45,061 nt of DNA from an uncultured Clostridiaceae bacterium. GTDB taxonomy: Bacteria; Bacillota; Clostridia; TANB77; CAG-508. Shown here one piece after another: positions 33,387 to 41,266 of this stretch (within the stretch, counting starts at the first letter, position 1; each line of letters starts with the position of its first letter). The stretch lies in NCBI GenBank assembly GCA_905198755.1, contig CAJKDR010000001.1, positions 1 through 45,061 on the forward strand, written 5' to 3'. The notes beneath the pieces are model-generated. The model saw only the letters and a program-made list of their open reading frames with translations. It made no database searches and was not told the origin of the DNA. A program made the translations under genes and the position numbers.

Positions 33387-33782
33387 CTATACTCTTCTTC
33401 TTTTTGGTGGTCTACAACCATTGTGAGGTATTGGTGTTACGTCTTTAATTGCGCTTATTTCCAAACCTGCTGTTTGAAGTGATCTTATTGCAGCTTCTCT
33501 TCCTGAACCAGGTCCTTTAACGAAAACCTCAACTGTTTTTAATCCATGTTCCATTGCAGCTTTAGCAGCTGTTTCAGCAGCTTCTCCTGCAGCAAAAGGT
33601 GTACTTTTTCTAGAACCTTTGAATCCTAATTCTCCAGCACTTGCCCAAGATATTACGTTACCAGCAACATCTGTAATTGAAACTATAGTGTTGTTGAAAC
33701 TTGAATGAATATGAGCTGCACCTTTTTCTATATTTTTTCTATTTCTTCTAGGTGTTTTTCTTGTTACAGTTTTGTTTGCCAT
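33387..33782 (-). CDS. rpsK: Ribosomal protein S11
   Basis: Small-subunit protein uS11 of 131 residues from the platform, near the Shine-Dalgarno helix. GAAHIHSSFNNTIVSITDVAGN and the C-terminal DVTPIPHNGCRPPKRRRV are diagnostic. RBS AAAGGAGG. Between rpsM and rpsD as in most Gram-positive bacteria. Confidence 0.98.
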   Translation of the reverse strand: MANKTVTRKTPRRNRKNIEKGAAHIHSSFNNTIVSITDVAGNVISWASAGELGFKGSRKSTPFAAGEAAETAAKAAMEHGLKTVEVFVKGPGSGREAAIRSLQTAGLEISAIKDVTPIPHNGCRPPKRRRV

Positions 33783-33833
33783 GTGGTTTTACCCTCCTTT
33801 AAAATCTTTATTTTAAAATCATCTTATTTGTTT

Positions 33834-34205
33834 TTATTTTTTGCTTCTACTAACAAGCTTTCTAGGACCTTTTCTTGTACGAGCATTAGTTTTTGTTCTT
33901 TGTCCTCTTACAGGTAGTCCTCTTCTATGTCTTAATCCTCTATAACATCCGATTTCTGTTAATCTTTTAATGTTAAGAGCAACTTCTCTTCTTAAGTCAC
34001 CTTCTAGTTTGTATTCGTCTTCATCTAGAACTTTTCTTATAGCATTTACTTGATCGTCTGTTAAATCTTTAACTCTAGTATCTGGATTAACTCCTGCTTT
34101 AGCTAGAATTTTGTTAGAACTTGATACACCTATTCCATAGATATATGTTAGTCCTATTTCTACTCTTTTTTCTCTAGGTAAATCTACTCCTGCTATACGA
34201 GCCAT
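33834..34205 (-). CDS. rpsM: Ribosomal protein S13
   Basis: Small-subunit head protein uS13 of 123 residues, contacting the large subunit and P-site tRNA. Start MARIAGVDLPREKRVEIGLTYIYGIG and the basic end GLRHRRGLPVRGQRTKTNARTRKGP are typical. RBS GGAGGTG. A 224-base spacer with large hairpins precedes it. Confidence 0.98.
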   Translation of the reverse strand: MARIAGVDLPREKRVEIGLTYIYGIGVSSSNKILAKAGVNPDTRVKDLTDDQVNAIRKVLDEDEYKLEGDLRREVALNIKRLTEIGCYRGLRHRRGLPVRGQRTKTNARTRKGPRKLVSRSKK

Positions 34206-34253
34206 AAATTAGCACCTCCAAATTTTATTTTTATTTCTTGCATTTACTTATGA

Positions 34254-34345
34254 GATTTGTTTTGCTTGGTTTAAATTGAAATGTATTTATTCTAGGATTG
34301 TATTTTAGAATAAATAGTTTTAAACTTTACTAAACAATATATAAA
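34254..34345. repeat. Large imperfect hairpin in the rpmJ-rpsM spacer
   Basis: TATTTATTCTA and TAGAATAAATA (11 pairs) form the inner stem and GTTTAAA and TTTAAAC an outer stem, with internal loops between them. The layout recalls the structured repeats A-C, but the conserved loop bases are missing, so I do not include it in that family. Confidence 0.5.
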
Positions 34346-34346
34346 A

Positions 34347-34402
34347 ACACAAACCTGATATAGAAACTAAATAGTTTCACAGCCGCTACCTAATTTGTGT
34401 TA
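34347..34402. repeat. Second hairpin in the rpmJ-rpsM spacer
   Basis: AACACAAA and TTTGTGTT close a structure with an inner hairpin GAAACT-AAAT-AGTTTC. The two unpaired sides (CCTGATATA and ACAGCCGCTACCTAA) are GC-rich for this region, which suggests a defined fold. On the minus strand a T run follows, so it could act as an attenuator ahead of rpsM. Confidence 0.5.
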
Positions 34403-34429
34403 TTATCAATTTTTTTGTGGTTAATCTAA

Positions 34430-34543
34430 TTAACCTTGTCTTTGTTTGTGTTTAGGGTTTTCACATATAACTCTAATTACACCTTTTCTTTTGATTACTT
34501 TGCATTTGTCGCATATTTTCTTAACTGATGGTCTTACTTTCAT
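34430..34543 (-). CDS. rpmJ: Ribosomal protein L36
   Basis: 37 residues: MKVRPSVKKICDKCKVIKR and onward, ending NPKHKQRQG. The zinc ligands C11, C14 and C27 and the His in PKHK are present, so this is the zinc-binding form of bL36, a small protein near the peptidyl transferase region. RBS GAGGTG is in place. Located between infA and rpsM, its standard site. Confidence 0.97.
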   Translation of the reverse strand: MKVRPSVKKICDKCKVIKRKGVIRVICENPKHKQRQG

Positions 34544-34595
34544 TTTCTTCACCTCTTCTTTTACTGTATCTATATATTAAAATTAAAAACAATAT

Positions 34596-34814
34596 TTATT
34601 TAGCTCTCCAAGTGATACGTCCGCGACTTAGATCATATGGAGAAAGCTCAACTCTAACTTTATCACCAGGTAATATTTTTATGTAATTCATTCTTAATTT
34701 TCCTGATATATGAGCTAATATTTGATGCCCATTTTCTAATTCAACTTTAAAGTTAGTATTTGGTAAAGTTTCAACAACTGTACCTTCAACTTCTATAACA
34801 TCTTCTTTTGCCAA
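34596..34814 (-). CDS. infA: Translation initiation factor IF-1
   Basis: 72 residues, exactly the usual length, starting at a TTG codon (34812-34814) five bases after AGGAGGG. The ATG at 34859 would add 15 residues unlike any IF-1 and has no signal, so I reject it. The OB fold reads AKEDVIEVEGTVVETLPNTNFKVELENGHQILAHISGKLRMNYIKILPGDKVRVELSPYDLSRGRITWR. IF-1 blocks the A site during initiation. A weak start codon may limit output. Confidence 0.97.
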   Translation of the reverse strand: MAKEDVIEVEGTVVETLPNTNFKVELENGHQILAHISGKLRMNYIKILPGDKVRVELSPYDLSRGRITWRAK

Positions 34815-34892
34815 TGTTATCCCTCCTATTTTAATACTATAAACGACAAAATTGCGCAATAGTACAATTAACTCATATATTATACATGAATT

Positions 34893-35663
34893 CTATAACA
34901 ATGTCAATACTTCTGGCTCTTTTTCTGTAATTAAAATTGTGTTTTCATAGTGTGCTGAATTTGATCCATCTTCTGTTACTATTGTCCATCCATCATCTAA
35001 TTCTAATATTTCTGGTTTTCCAGCTATAACCATAGGTTCTATTGCAAGTGTCATACCAGGTTCTAGTCTTGGTCCTTTTCCTGCTTTTCCATAGTTTGGT
35101 ATTCCTGGATCTTCGTGCATACTTCTTCCTATTCCATGTCCTTGGAATTCTCTTAATACGCTAAAACCGTTTTTTTCTATGTATTCTCCTATTGCATGAG
35201 ATATATCTCCTATTCTGTTTCCTTTTTTAGCATATTTTATTCCCTCGAAAAAGGCTTGTTTTGTAACTTCTAATAATCTTTCATCTTCCTTTGATCCTTT
35301 TCCAACAATGTATGTTCTTGCAGCATCCCCATTAAAACCATCTTTGTATGCTACTAAATCGATGCTTATTACATCTCCTTCTTTTAACGCAACTCTACTT
35401 GATGGTATTCCATGTATAACTTCATCATTTACAGATGCACATATACTTGCTGGAAAATCTGGAATACTTTTGTCATATGATGGATAACCTTTTTCTGCTG
35501 GTATTCCACCATTTTCTCTAATTGTTCTTTCTGCTATTTGGTCTAATTCTAGTGTTGTTACTCCTGGTTTTATCGCTTCTGCAATTGCTTTATGTGCTAA
35601 CGCTGTTACTCTACATGCTTCTTTCATTAATTCAATTTCTCTTTTAGATTTTATATCTATCAT
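34893..35663 (-). CDS. map: Methionine aminopeptidase, type I
   Basis: 256 residues. Removes the first Met from new proteins. The five metal ligands are recognisable: the Asp in DLVAYKDGFNGDAARTY (two), the His in QGHGIGRSMHEDP, and the Glu in AIEPM and in HYENTI. There is no N-terminal zinc extension. Starts 13 bases after adk in the cluster. Confidence 0.98.
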   Translation of the reverse strand: MIDIKSKREIELMKEACRVTALAHKAIAEAIKPGVTTLELDQIAERTIRENGGIPAEKGYPSYDKSIPDFPASICASVNDEVIHGIPSSRVALKEGDVISIDLVAYKDGFNGDAARTYIVGKGSKEDERLLEVTKQAFFEGIKYAKKGNRIGDISHAIGEYIEKNGFSVLREFQGHGIGRSMHEDPGIPNYGKAGKGPRLEPGMTLAIEPMVIAGKPEILELDDGWTIVTEDGSNSAHYENTILITEKEPEVLTLL

Positions 35664-35676
35664 TACAATTACTTCC

Positions 35677-36345
35677 TTACTTATTTAGATATTTTTCGCA
35701 TATATCTTTTGCTACATCTTGACCTAATCTGTTTATTTTTTCACTTACTTCTTGTGTATCTAATACGCCTTTTTTATTATAATATTCAACTAATGGACTT
35801 GTTTTTTCATCATATATGTTTAATCTGTTTCTGATTGATTCTTCATTTGAATCATCTTCTCTTTGAACTAATTTTGCACCACATTTATCGCATATTCCTT
35901 CTACCTTTGGTGGGTGCATTGTTAAGTTATATGTTGCTTTACATTCTTGATTTGAACATACTCTTCTATTTAAAATTCTAGTAATAATTTCTTCTCTAGG
36001 TGTTGTTAAGTTGATTACTAAATCTACTTTTTTGTTTTCATTTGCTAATATTTCATCCAATTTTTCTGCTTGTGCCACTGTTCTTGGGAAACCGTCTAAA
36101 ATAGCTCCATTTTTAGCATCTTCTTCTGATAATCTTGAAATAACCATTGGTACTGTTATTTCATCTGGTACTAGGTTTCCAGCAGCAATATATTTGTTTG
36201 CTTCTACTCCTAATTCTGTTTTTTCTGATATATTTTTTCTGAATATATCTCCTGTTGAAATTTGAGGCCATCCTGTTTTTTCACTTAATATTCCTGCAAC
36301 AGTTCCTTTTCCTGTTCCTTGTGCTCCTAACATTATTATTACCAT
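35677..36345 (-). CDS. adk: Adenylate kinase, long zinc-lid form
   Basis: 222 residues; converts AMP and ATP to two ADP. The P-loop reads LGAQGTGKGT (Gln in place of the usual Pro, common in Clostridia). DGFPRT holds the AMP-site Arg. The LID domain has four Cys (CSNQEC and CDKCG), the zinc-binding form of Gram-positive bacteria. RBS GGAGAG. A spacer of about 160 bases with hairpins separates it from secY. Confidence 0.98.
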   Translation of the reverse strand: MVIIMLGAQGTGKGTVAGILSEKTGWPQISTGDIFRKNISEKTELGVEANKYIAAGNLVPDEITVPMVISRLSEEDAKNGAILDGFPRTVAQAEKLDEILANENKKVDLVINLTTPREEIITRILNRRVCSNQECKATYNLTMHPPKVEGICDKCGAKLVQREDDSNEESIRNRLNIYDEKTSPLVEYYNKKGVLDTQEVSEKINRLGQDVAKDICEKYLNK

Positions 36346-36460
36346 AACTATCTCTCCTTTTTTTTATAATTTCTATTAATGTTAAATTAATAGTAAATAA
36401 TGAATAACTAACAATTTTAATTTATTAATCATTCATTATTCATTATCAATAAAGCAACAT

Positions 36461-36491
36461 AGAGGCAGAGAATATGTATTCTCTGGCCTCT
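36461..36491. repeat. Hairpin downstream of secY
   Basis: AGAGGCAGAGAATA pairs with TATTCTCT-G-GCCTCT (one bulge, two-base loop). On the minus strand no T run follows, so it is more likely an RNA-processing or stability hairpin than a terminator. A second inverted repeat, AATAATGAAT with ATTCATTATT, lies nearby at about 36398-36445. Confidence 0.6.
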
Positions 36492-36504
36492 TAATTTATT
36501 AATC

Positions 36505-37827
36505 TTAATCTAAGAATCCTTTATAGTGTCTCATTACTAATAATGATTCTAGTTGTTGTACAGTTTCTAGTGCAACACCTACTACGATTAGTATAGTAGT
36601 TCCTCCAAATGTAAAGTTTAGACTTGTAAATCTTAATAACATTGGAAGTATTGCTATAAGTGCTAAGAATATACCACCAAACCAGATTAATTTGCTCATT
36701 ATTGATGATAAATAATCTGTTGTTGGTTTTCCTGCTCTTATTCCAGGAATAAATCCACCATTCTTTTTGATATTGCTTGATACTTCTGCAGGATTAAATG
36801 TTGCATAAGTATAGAAGAATGTGAATCCTACTATTAATAGTAAGTACACTATAGCATTTGCAATAGAATATCCAACTGGAACAGCAGATGATGAAGTTGC
36901 TAAAGAAAACTTATAAACTCCTGCCCAGAATCCTGTTGCTGTAGCTATGTTATTATTAAACATTGGTATAATCATAGCTGGGAATGTCATAAATGATGAT
37001 GCAAATATTACTGGCATAACTCCTGCCATAACCAATTTGATTGGTATATGTGTATTTTGTCCACCATACATTTTTCTTCCTACAACTTTTTTTGCATATT
37101 GTACTGGAACTCTTCTTTCTGCTTCAGTAACAAATACAACTCCAGCAACAATTAATATTGCTCCTATTATTATACCTAATACCATTAATAGTCCTGTTGT
37201 TGAGAAACCTGCTGAAGTAAATATTAATTTGTATAATGATACTACTCCACTAGGTAACCCTGCTATTATTCCTATAAAGATTATCATAGAAATACCATTT
37301 CCAACACCTTTTGCAGTTATTTGCTCTCCTAACCACATAAGTAGTGCTGTACCAGCAACTAATGACAAAACTACTAAAAATCCTGTCATAAAAGTTGTAT
37401 CTACGAATATTCCTGATGATCTATAAGATAGATATATACCTAATCCTTCTACTATTGCAAGTATTATTGTAAGGATTTTTGTATATGTATTCATTTTAGC
37501 TTTTCCTTCTTCTCCACCTTCTTTTGCTAATCTTTCTAAAGAAGGTATTACCATAGCTAATAATTGAATAACGATTGAAGCTGTAATATATGGATTAATA
37601 CTCATAGCAAATAATGAAAATCTAGAGAATGCTCCACCAGAAATAATATCTATCAAGCTACTAATTCCATTTGTAGATGATGACATTATTTCATTTAAAG
37701 TTAATGAATTAACTCCTGGTATTGTAATAAAACATCCAAATCTAAATATTACTATAAGTAATAATGTATATAATAATTTTTTTCTAACATCTGGTGTCTT
37801 TAAAGCATTTTTAATAGTTTTAAACAA
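36505..37827 (-). CDS. secY: SecY, channel subunit of the protein translocase
   Basis: 440 residues with ten membrane helices, forming the channel through which secreted proteins cross. Recognisable segments include RFGCFITIPGVN near the start, PYITASIVIQLLAMVIPSLERLAKEGGEEGK, and the C-terminal loop region AERRVPVQYAKKVVGRKMYGGQNTHIPIKLVMAGVMPVIFA. It starts within one base of the end of rplO, so the two are translationally coupled. Confidence 0.98.
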   Translation of the reverse strand: MFKTIKNALKTPDVRKKLLYTLLLIVIFRFGCFITIPGVNSLTLNEIMSSSTNGISSLIDIISGGAFSRFSLFAMSINPYITASIVIQLLAMVIPSLERLAKEGGEEGKAKMNTYTKILTIILAIVEGLGIYLSYRSSGIFVDTTFMTGFLVVLSLVAGTALLMWLGEQITAKGVGNGISMIIFIGIIAGLPSGVVSLYKLIFTSAGFSTTGLLMVLGIIIGAILIVAGVVFVTEAERRVPVQYAKKVVGRKMYGGQNTHIPIKLVMAGVMPVIFASSFMTFPAMIIPMFNNNIATATGFWAGVYKFSLATSSSAVPVGYSIANAIVYLLLIVGFTFFYTYATFNPAEVSSNIKKNGGFIPGIRAGKPTTDYLSSIMSKLIWFGGIFLALIAILPMLLRFTSLNFTFGGTTILIVVGVALETVQQLESLLVMRHYKGFLD

Positions 37828-38262
37828 TTAAATCACCTCTATCTTTCCACCAGCAGCTTCTATTTTTTCTGCAGCAGATTTAGTAAATCTCTTTGCTTTA
37901 ACTGTCATTTTCTTTTCTAGTTTTCCAGTACCTAGTATAACTATTCCATCGTTAACTTTTCCTATTATACCTTCTGCTAGTAAAGATTCTGCAGTAACTT
38001 CTGCACTGTTTGATTTATTTAACATACTTAAAGTTACTTCTGTGTATTCTTTAGCATGAATATTAGTAAATCCTCTTTTAGGTAATCTTCTATATAATGG
38101 TGTTTGACCACCTTCGAATCCACGTCTAACTCCTCCGCCACTTCTTGCTTTTTGTCCTTTTTGTCCTCTTCCAGAAGTTTTTCCAAGACCTGATCCGATT
38201 CCACGTCCTACTCTTCTTCTTACTACTTTTTCAGTAGCTGATTTAACTTCACCTAATTGCAT
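37828..38262 (-). CDS. rplO: Ribosomal protein L15
   Basis: Large-subunit assembly protein uL15 of 144 residues. The basic, Gly-rich start (VGRGIGSGLGKTSGRGQKGQKARSG) and the C-terminal globular domain are typical. It lies only 25 bases after rpsE, leaving no room for rpmD. RBS AAAGGAGG. Confidence 0.98.
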   Translation of the reverse strand: MQLGEVKSATEKVVRRRVGRGIGSGLGKTSGRGQKGQKARSGGGVRRGFEGGQTPLYRRLPKRGFTNIHAKEYTEVTLSMLNKSNSAEVTAESLLAEGIIGKVNDGIVILGTGKLEKKMTVKAKRFTKSAAEKIEAAGGKIEVI

Positions 38263-38287
38263 TTAATTGCACCTCCTTTTGTTAAAA

Positions 38288-38776
38288 TTATAGTATATCG
38301 CTAACTTTTTTACCTCTTTTTTCAGCGACTTGTTCTACAGTTCTCATATTTGTTAATCCATTAAGTGTAGCATAAACTACGTTTCTTGGATTGTTTGTTC
38401 CTATAACCTTTGTTCTTATGTCTTTATATCCTGCAAGTTCTATAACAGGTCTAACACTTCCTCCAGCTATAATTCCAGTACCTTCTGCTGCTGGTTTTAA
38501 AAGTACGTTAGCACTTCCAAATTGTCCAACATATTCATGAGGTATTGTTGTTCCTACTATTGGAACAGTAACTAAATTCTTTTTAGCGTCTTCTATAGCT
38601 TTCTTTATAGCATCTGGAACTTCTGCAGCTTTACCATTTCCAACACCAACGTGTCCGTTTTCGTCACCAACAACAACAACTGCACTAAATCTAAAAGTTC
38701 TACCACCTTTAACAACTTTAGCAACTCTGTTTATAGCAACTACTTTTTCTTTTAATTCAACTGTATTTTCTTCCAT
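38288..38776 (-). CDS. rpsE: Ribosomal protein S5
   Basis: Small-subunit protein uS5 of 162 residues, important for decoding accuracy. The N-terminal RNA-binding part has INRVAKVVKGGRTFRFSAVVVVGDENGHVGVGNGKA, the C-terminal part LKPAAEGTGIIAGGSVRPVIELAG. RBS AAAGGAGG. Ends 25 bases before rplO. Confidence 0.98.
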   Translation of the reverse strand: MEENTVELKEKVVAINRVAKVVKGGRTFRFSAVVVVGDENGHVGVGNGKAAEVPDAIKKAIEDAKKNLVTVPIVGTTIPHEYVGQFGSANVLLKPAAEGTGIIAGGSVRPVIELAGYKDIRTKVIGTNNPRNVVYATLNGLTNMRTVEQVAEKRGKKVSDIL

Positions 38777-38797
38777 GAGTTTTAGTTTCCTCCTTTA

Positions 38798-39157
38798 TTA
38801 AAATTCTAATCCTGCTTCTCTTGCAGCTTCTGCTAATTCTTTAACAACTCCATGATAGATATATCCGCCTCTATCAAAAACTACTTTTTTAATATTTTTT
38901 TCTATAGCCTTTTTAGCTATTAAAGTTCCAACTTCTTTAGCAGCTTCTTTATTAGCATGTTTTGTTTTTATTTCTTTATCTAATGTAGAGCAACTTACTA
39001 ATGTGTTTCCTGCAACATCATCAATAATTTGTGCATATACATTTGTATTACTTCTATAAACACATAATCTTGGACATTCTGGAGTTCCACTTATTTTTCT
39101 ACGAACACGTAAATGTCTTCTTTGTCTAGTAGCTTTTCTATCTATTTTAGAAATCAT
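38798..39157 (-). CDS. rplR: Ribosomal protein L18
   Basis: Large-subunit uL18 of 119 residues, binding 5S rRNA. RRHLRVRRKISGTPECPRLCVYRSNTNVYAQIIDD and the end FDRGGYIYHGVVKELAEAAREAGLEF are diagnostic. A 150-base spacer with a copy of the structured repeat precedes it. Confidence 0.98.
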   Translation of the reverse strand: MISKIDRKATRQRRHLRVRRKISGTPECPRLCVYRSNTNVYAQIIDDVAGNTLVSCSTLDKEIKTKHANKEAAKEVGTLIAKKAIEKNIKKVVFDRGGYIYHGVVKELAEAAREAGLEF

Positions 39158-39176
39158 AATATTATTTTCTCCTTCC

Positions 39177-39300
39177 TTAAAAATTAATGAAAAGCTTTGT
39201 ATTACTGTGTCAATCTTCGTTTCCTAATTCTCGATATACATAAGTATTATCTATGATTTTTCAACTTTGATTTCCTTGTATTACTCGTTTTTAATTAATT
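39177..39300 (-). repeat. Structured intergenic repeat, copy C (inverted)
   Basis: Same family as copies A and B but oriented with the genes. Reading the minus strand: AAAAACGAG, GTAATAC (39284-39278), loop AAGGA, AATC, then an end hairpin ATAC-TTAT-GTAT (within 39229-39253), GATT, loop GACACA, GTAATAC (39205-39199), and AAGCTTTTCATT. The ends match copy A base for base over long parts while the centre differs. Confidence 0.65.
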
Positions 39301-39309
39301 TTTTTAATT

Positions 39310-39846
39310 TTATTTACCAGTTTTACCTTCTTTACGTCTAATATGTTCATCAACATATTTAATACCTTTTCCTCTATATACTTCTGGTGGTCTTTTTGTT
39401 CTTACAACAGCTGCAGTTTGACCTACCAACTCTTTATCTATTCCTCTAACAATTATTTGATTTGGATTTGGCACGTCAAAAGTGATTCCTTCTGGTTCTA
39501 CCATTTCTACAGGATGTGAATATCCTAATGTTAAAACTAGTTTATTTCCTTGTTTTTGTGCTCTATAACCAACACCATTAATTTCTAATTCTTTTTTGAA
39601 TTCGTCCTTAACACCTATAATCATGTTTTTTATTAATGTTCTTGTTAAACCGTGTAAGCTTCTATTTAACGCTTCATCATTTGGTCTTGAAACTTTAATT
39701 TCTTTTCCATCAATTGCTACAGTAATTGGGCTTGTTATTTCTCTTGTTAATGTTCCTTTTGGTCCTTTAACAGTTATAACATTTTCATTTAATGTAACTT
39801 CAACACCATCTGGTACTGTTATAGGTTTATTTCCTATTCTTGACAT
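39310..39846 (-). CDS. rplF: Ribosomal protein L6
   Basis: Large-subunit uL6 of 178 residues near the factor-binding site. The start is MSRIGNKPITVPDGV at 39846, with GAGGTG upstream. A GTG four codons earlier overlaps that signal. The C-terminal signature RPPEVYRGKGIKYVDEHIRRKEGKTGK is complete. Confidence 0.98.
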   Translation of the reverse strand: MSRIGNKPITVPDGVEVTLNENVITVKGPKGTLTREITSPITVAIDGKEIKVSRPNDEALNRSLHGLTRTLIKNMIIGVKDEFKKELEINGVGYRAQKQGNKLVLTLGYSHPVEMVEPEGITFDVPNPNQIIVRGIDKELVGQTAAVVRTKRPPEVYRGKGIKYVDEHIRRKEGKTGK

Positions 39847-39883
39847 TTTCTCTTTCACCTCTTTGTTTTATTATTTTTATGCA

Positions 39884-40282
39884 TTACCAAACATAAGCTA
39901 GTACTTCTCCACCTACACCTAATTCTCTTGCTTGTTTATCTGTTACAATTCCTTTAGATGTAGATATAAGAGCTATACCTAAACCATTTAATACTTTTGG
40001 TAATTCATCTTTAGATGCATATACTCTTAATCCTGGTTTGCTTATTCTTTTTAATCCAGCGATTACTTTATTACCTTTTTCGTCATATTTTAAAGTAATT
40101 CTTATTATTCCTTGAGTATCATCTGATATTTCTTCATAAGCTTTGATATATCCTTCTTTAAATAATATATCTGCTATTGATTTTTTTAGATTTGATGCAG
40201 GCACATCTACTGTTTTATGTTTTGATCTACTTGCATTTCTAATTCTAGTTAGCATATCTGCTATAGGATCAGTAATATTCAT
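39884..40282 (-). CDS. rpsH: Ribosomal protein S8
   Basis: Small-subunit uS8 of 132 residues, a primary 16S rRNA binder. MNITDPIADMLTRIRNASRSKHKTVDVPASNLKKSIADILFKEGYI at the start and the end GIVTDKQARELGVGGEVLAYVW are typical. In other bacteria S8 represses the spc genes. RBS GGAGGAA. Confidence 0.98.
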   Translation of the reverse strand: MNITDPIADMLTRIRNASRSKHKTVDVPASNLKKSIADILFKEGYIKAYEEISDDTQGIIRITLKYDEKGNKVIAGLKRISKPGLRVYASKDELPKVLNGLGIALISTSKGIVTDKQARELGVGGEVLAYVW

Positions 40283-40370
40283 TTTTTCTATTTCCTCCTT
40301 TTCTTCAAAATTAATGAAAACCTACATAAGCTTTAATTAATTTTTAAACTCTTTATATAAAACTCAAAGT

Positions 40371-40490
40371 AAAGCAAAAGTAGTATATTGCTAGGCAAGC
40401 AAAATTTAAATTTATGAGGCGTACTCCTTGTACATTGATTAAATTTAAATTGTAGCTTAACAACGCAAGATGCTGCTTTTCATTTGCTTT
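40371..40490 (+). repeat. Structured intergenic repeat, copy B
   Basis: In the rpsN-rpsH spacer, same orientation as copy A. Outer arms AAAGCAAA and TTTGCTTT; AAAAGTAG with CTGCTTTT; a long stem GTAGTATATTGC (40380-40391) with GCAAGATGCTGC (40465-40476); internal loop TAGGC (40392-40396) opposite AACAAC (40459-40464), identical to copy A; AAGC with GCTT; a 12-pair AT stem (40403-40414 with 40440-40451); and an end loop GAGGC-GTAC-TCCTT-GTAC-ATTGA. It ends one base before the rpsN stop codon. Confidence 0.82.
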
Positions 40491-40491
40491 A

Positions 40492-40677
40492 TTACCAGCT
40501 AGCCTTTTTCACTCCTGGTATCTCACCTTTGTGTGCTAATTCTCTAAAGCATACACGGCATATTCCATATTTTCTTATATATGCATGTGGTCTTCCACAA
40601 ATCTTACATCTGTTATATTCTCTTGTCTTATATTTTTGATCTTTTTGTTGTTTAACTTTTAAAGATTTTTTAGCCAT
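40492..40677 (-). CDS. rpsN: Ribosomal protein S14, zinc-binding type Z
   Basis: Small-subunit uS14 of 61 residues, the short zinc-binding form with CKICGRP and CRVCFRELA. It has the full-length start MAKKSLKVKQQKDQKYKTREY and the end GEIPGVKKASW. RBS GGAGAA. The structured repeat copy B begins directly at its stop codon. Confidence 0.98.
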   Translation of the reverse strand: MAKKSLKVKQQKDQKYKTREYNRCKICGRPHAYIRKYGICRVCFRELAHKGEIPGVKKASW

Positions 40678-40704
40678 CTTTATTTTTCTCCTTCCTTCAA
40701 AAAA

Positions 40705-41244
40705 TTAATTTTTGAATGGCATTCCAAGCAATGTAAGCAATTCTCTTGCTTCTTCGTCTGTTTTTGCTGTTGTTACAAATATAATATCCATTCCTCTTAA
40801 TTTATCAACTTTATCATATTCAATTTCAGGGAATATTAATTGTTCTTTTATACCCATTGAGTAGTTTCCTCTTCCATCAAATGAGTTTGATGAAACACCT
40901 CTAAAATCTCTTACTCTTGGTAATGCTACATTGAATAATTTGTAAGCAAATTCATACATTTTTGTGCTTCTTAGTGTAACTTTACATCCCATGTTAACAC
41001 CTTCTCTTATTTTAAAAGCAGCAATTGATTTTTTTGCTTTTGTTACAACTGGTTTTTGACCTGTTATGATACTTAAATCATTCATTGTATTTTCTAATGC
41101 TTTAGGATTTTCTCTTATATCTCCTAAACCAACATTTAAAACTATTTTTTCTAGTTTTGGAACTTCCATAATTGATTTATAATTAAATTTTTTCATTAAA
41201 GCTGGAACAACTTCTTTCTCATATTGTTCTCTTAATTTTTCCAT
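40705..41244 (-). CDS. rplE: Ribosomal protein L5
   Basis: Large-subunit uL5 of 179 residues, binds 5S rRNA and contacts P-site tRNA. Recognised by PKLEKIVLNVGLGDIRENPKALE, ITGQKPVVTKAKKSIAAFKIREG and YSMGIKEQLIFPEIEYDKVDK. RBS AAAGGAGG. Confidence 0.98.
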   Translation of the reverse strand: MEKLREQYEKEVVPALMKKFNYKSIMEVPKLEKIVLNVGLGDIRENPKALENTMNDLSIITGQKPVVTKAKKSIAAFKIREGVNMGCKVTLRSTKMYEFAYKLFNVALPRVRDFRGVSSNSFDGRGNYSMGIKEQLIFPEIEYDKVDKLRGMDIIFVTTAKTDEEARELLTLLGMPFKN

Positions 41245-41266
41245 TATAAATTGCCTCCTTTCTTAA

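Noticed and set aside
34254..34345. Fourth copy of the structured repeat A-C in the rpmJ-rpsM spacer
   Set aside because: The long-hairpin layout is similar, but neither the TAGGC/AACAAC loop nor the GAGGC-GTAC end loop is present.
36355..36460. AT-rich inverted repeat (AATAATGAAT) between adk and secY as a MITE
   Set aside because: The composition is too simple to rule out chance; no terminal duplication is visible and no second copy was found in the window.
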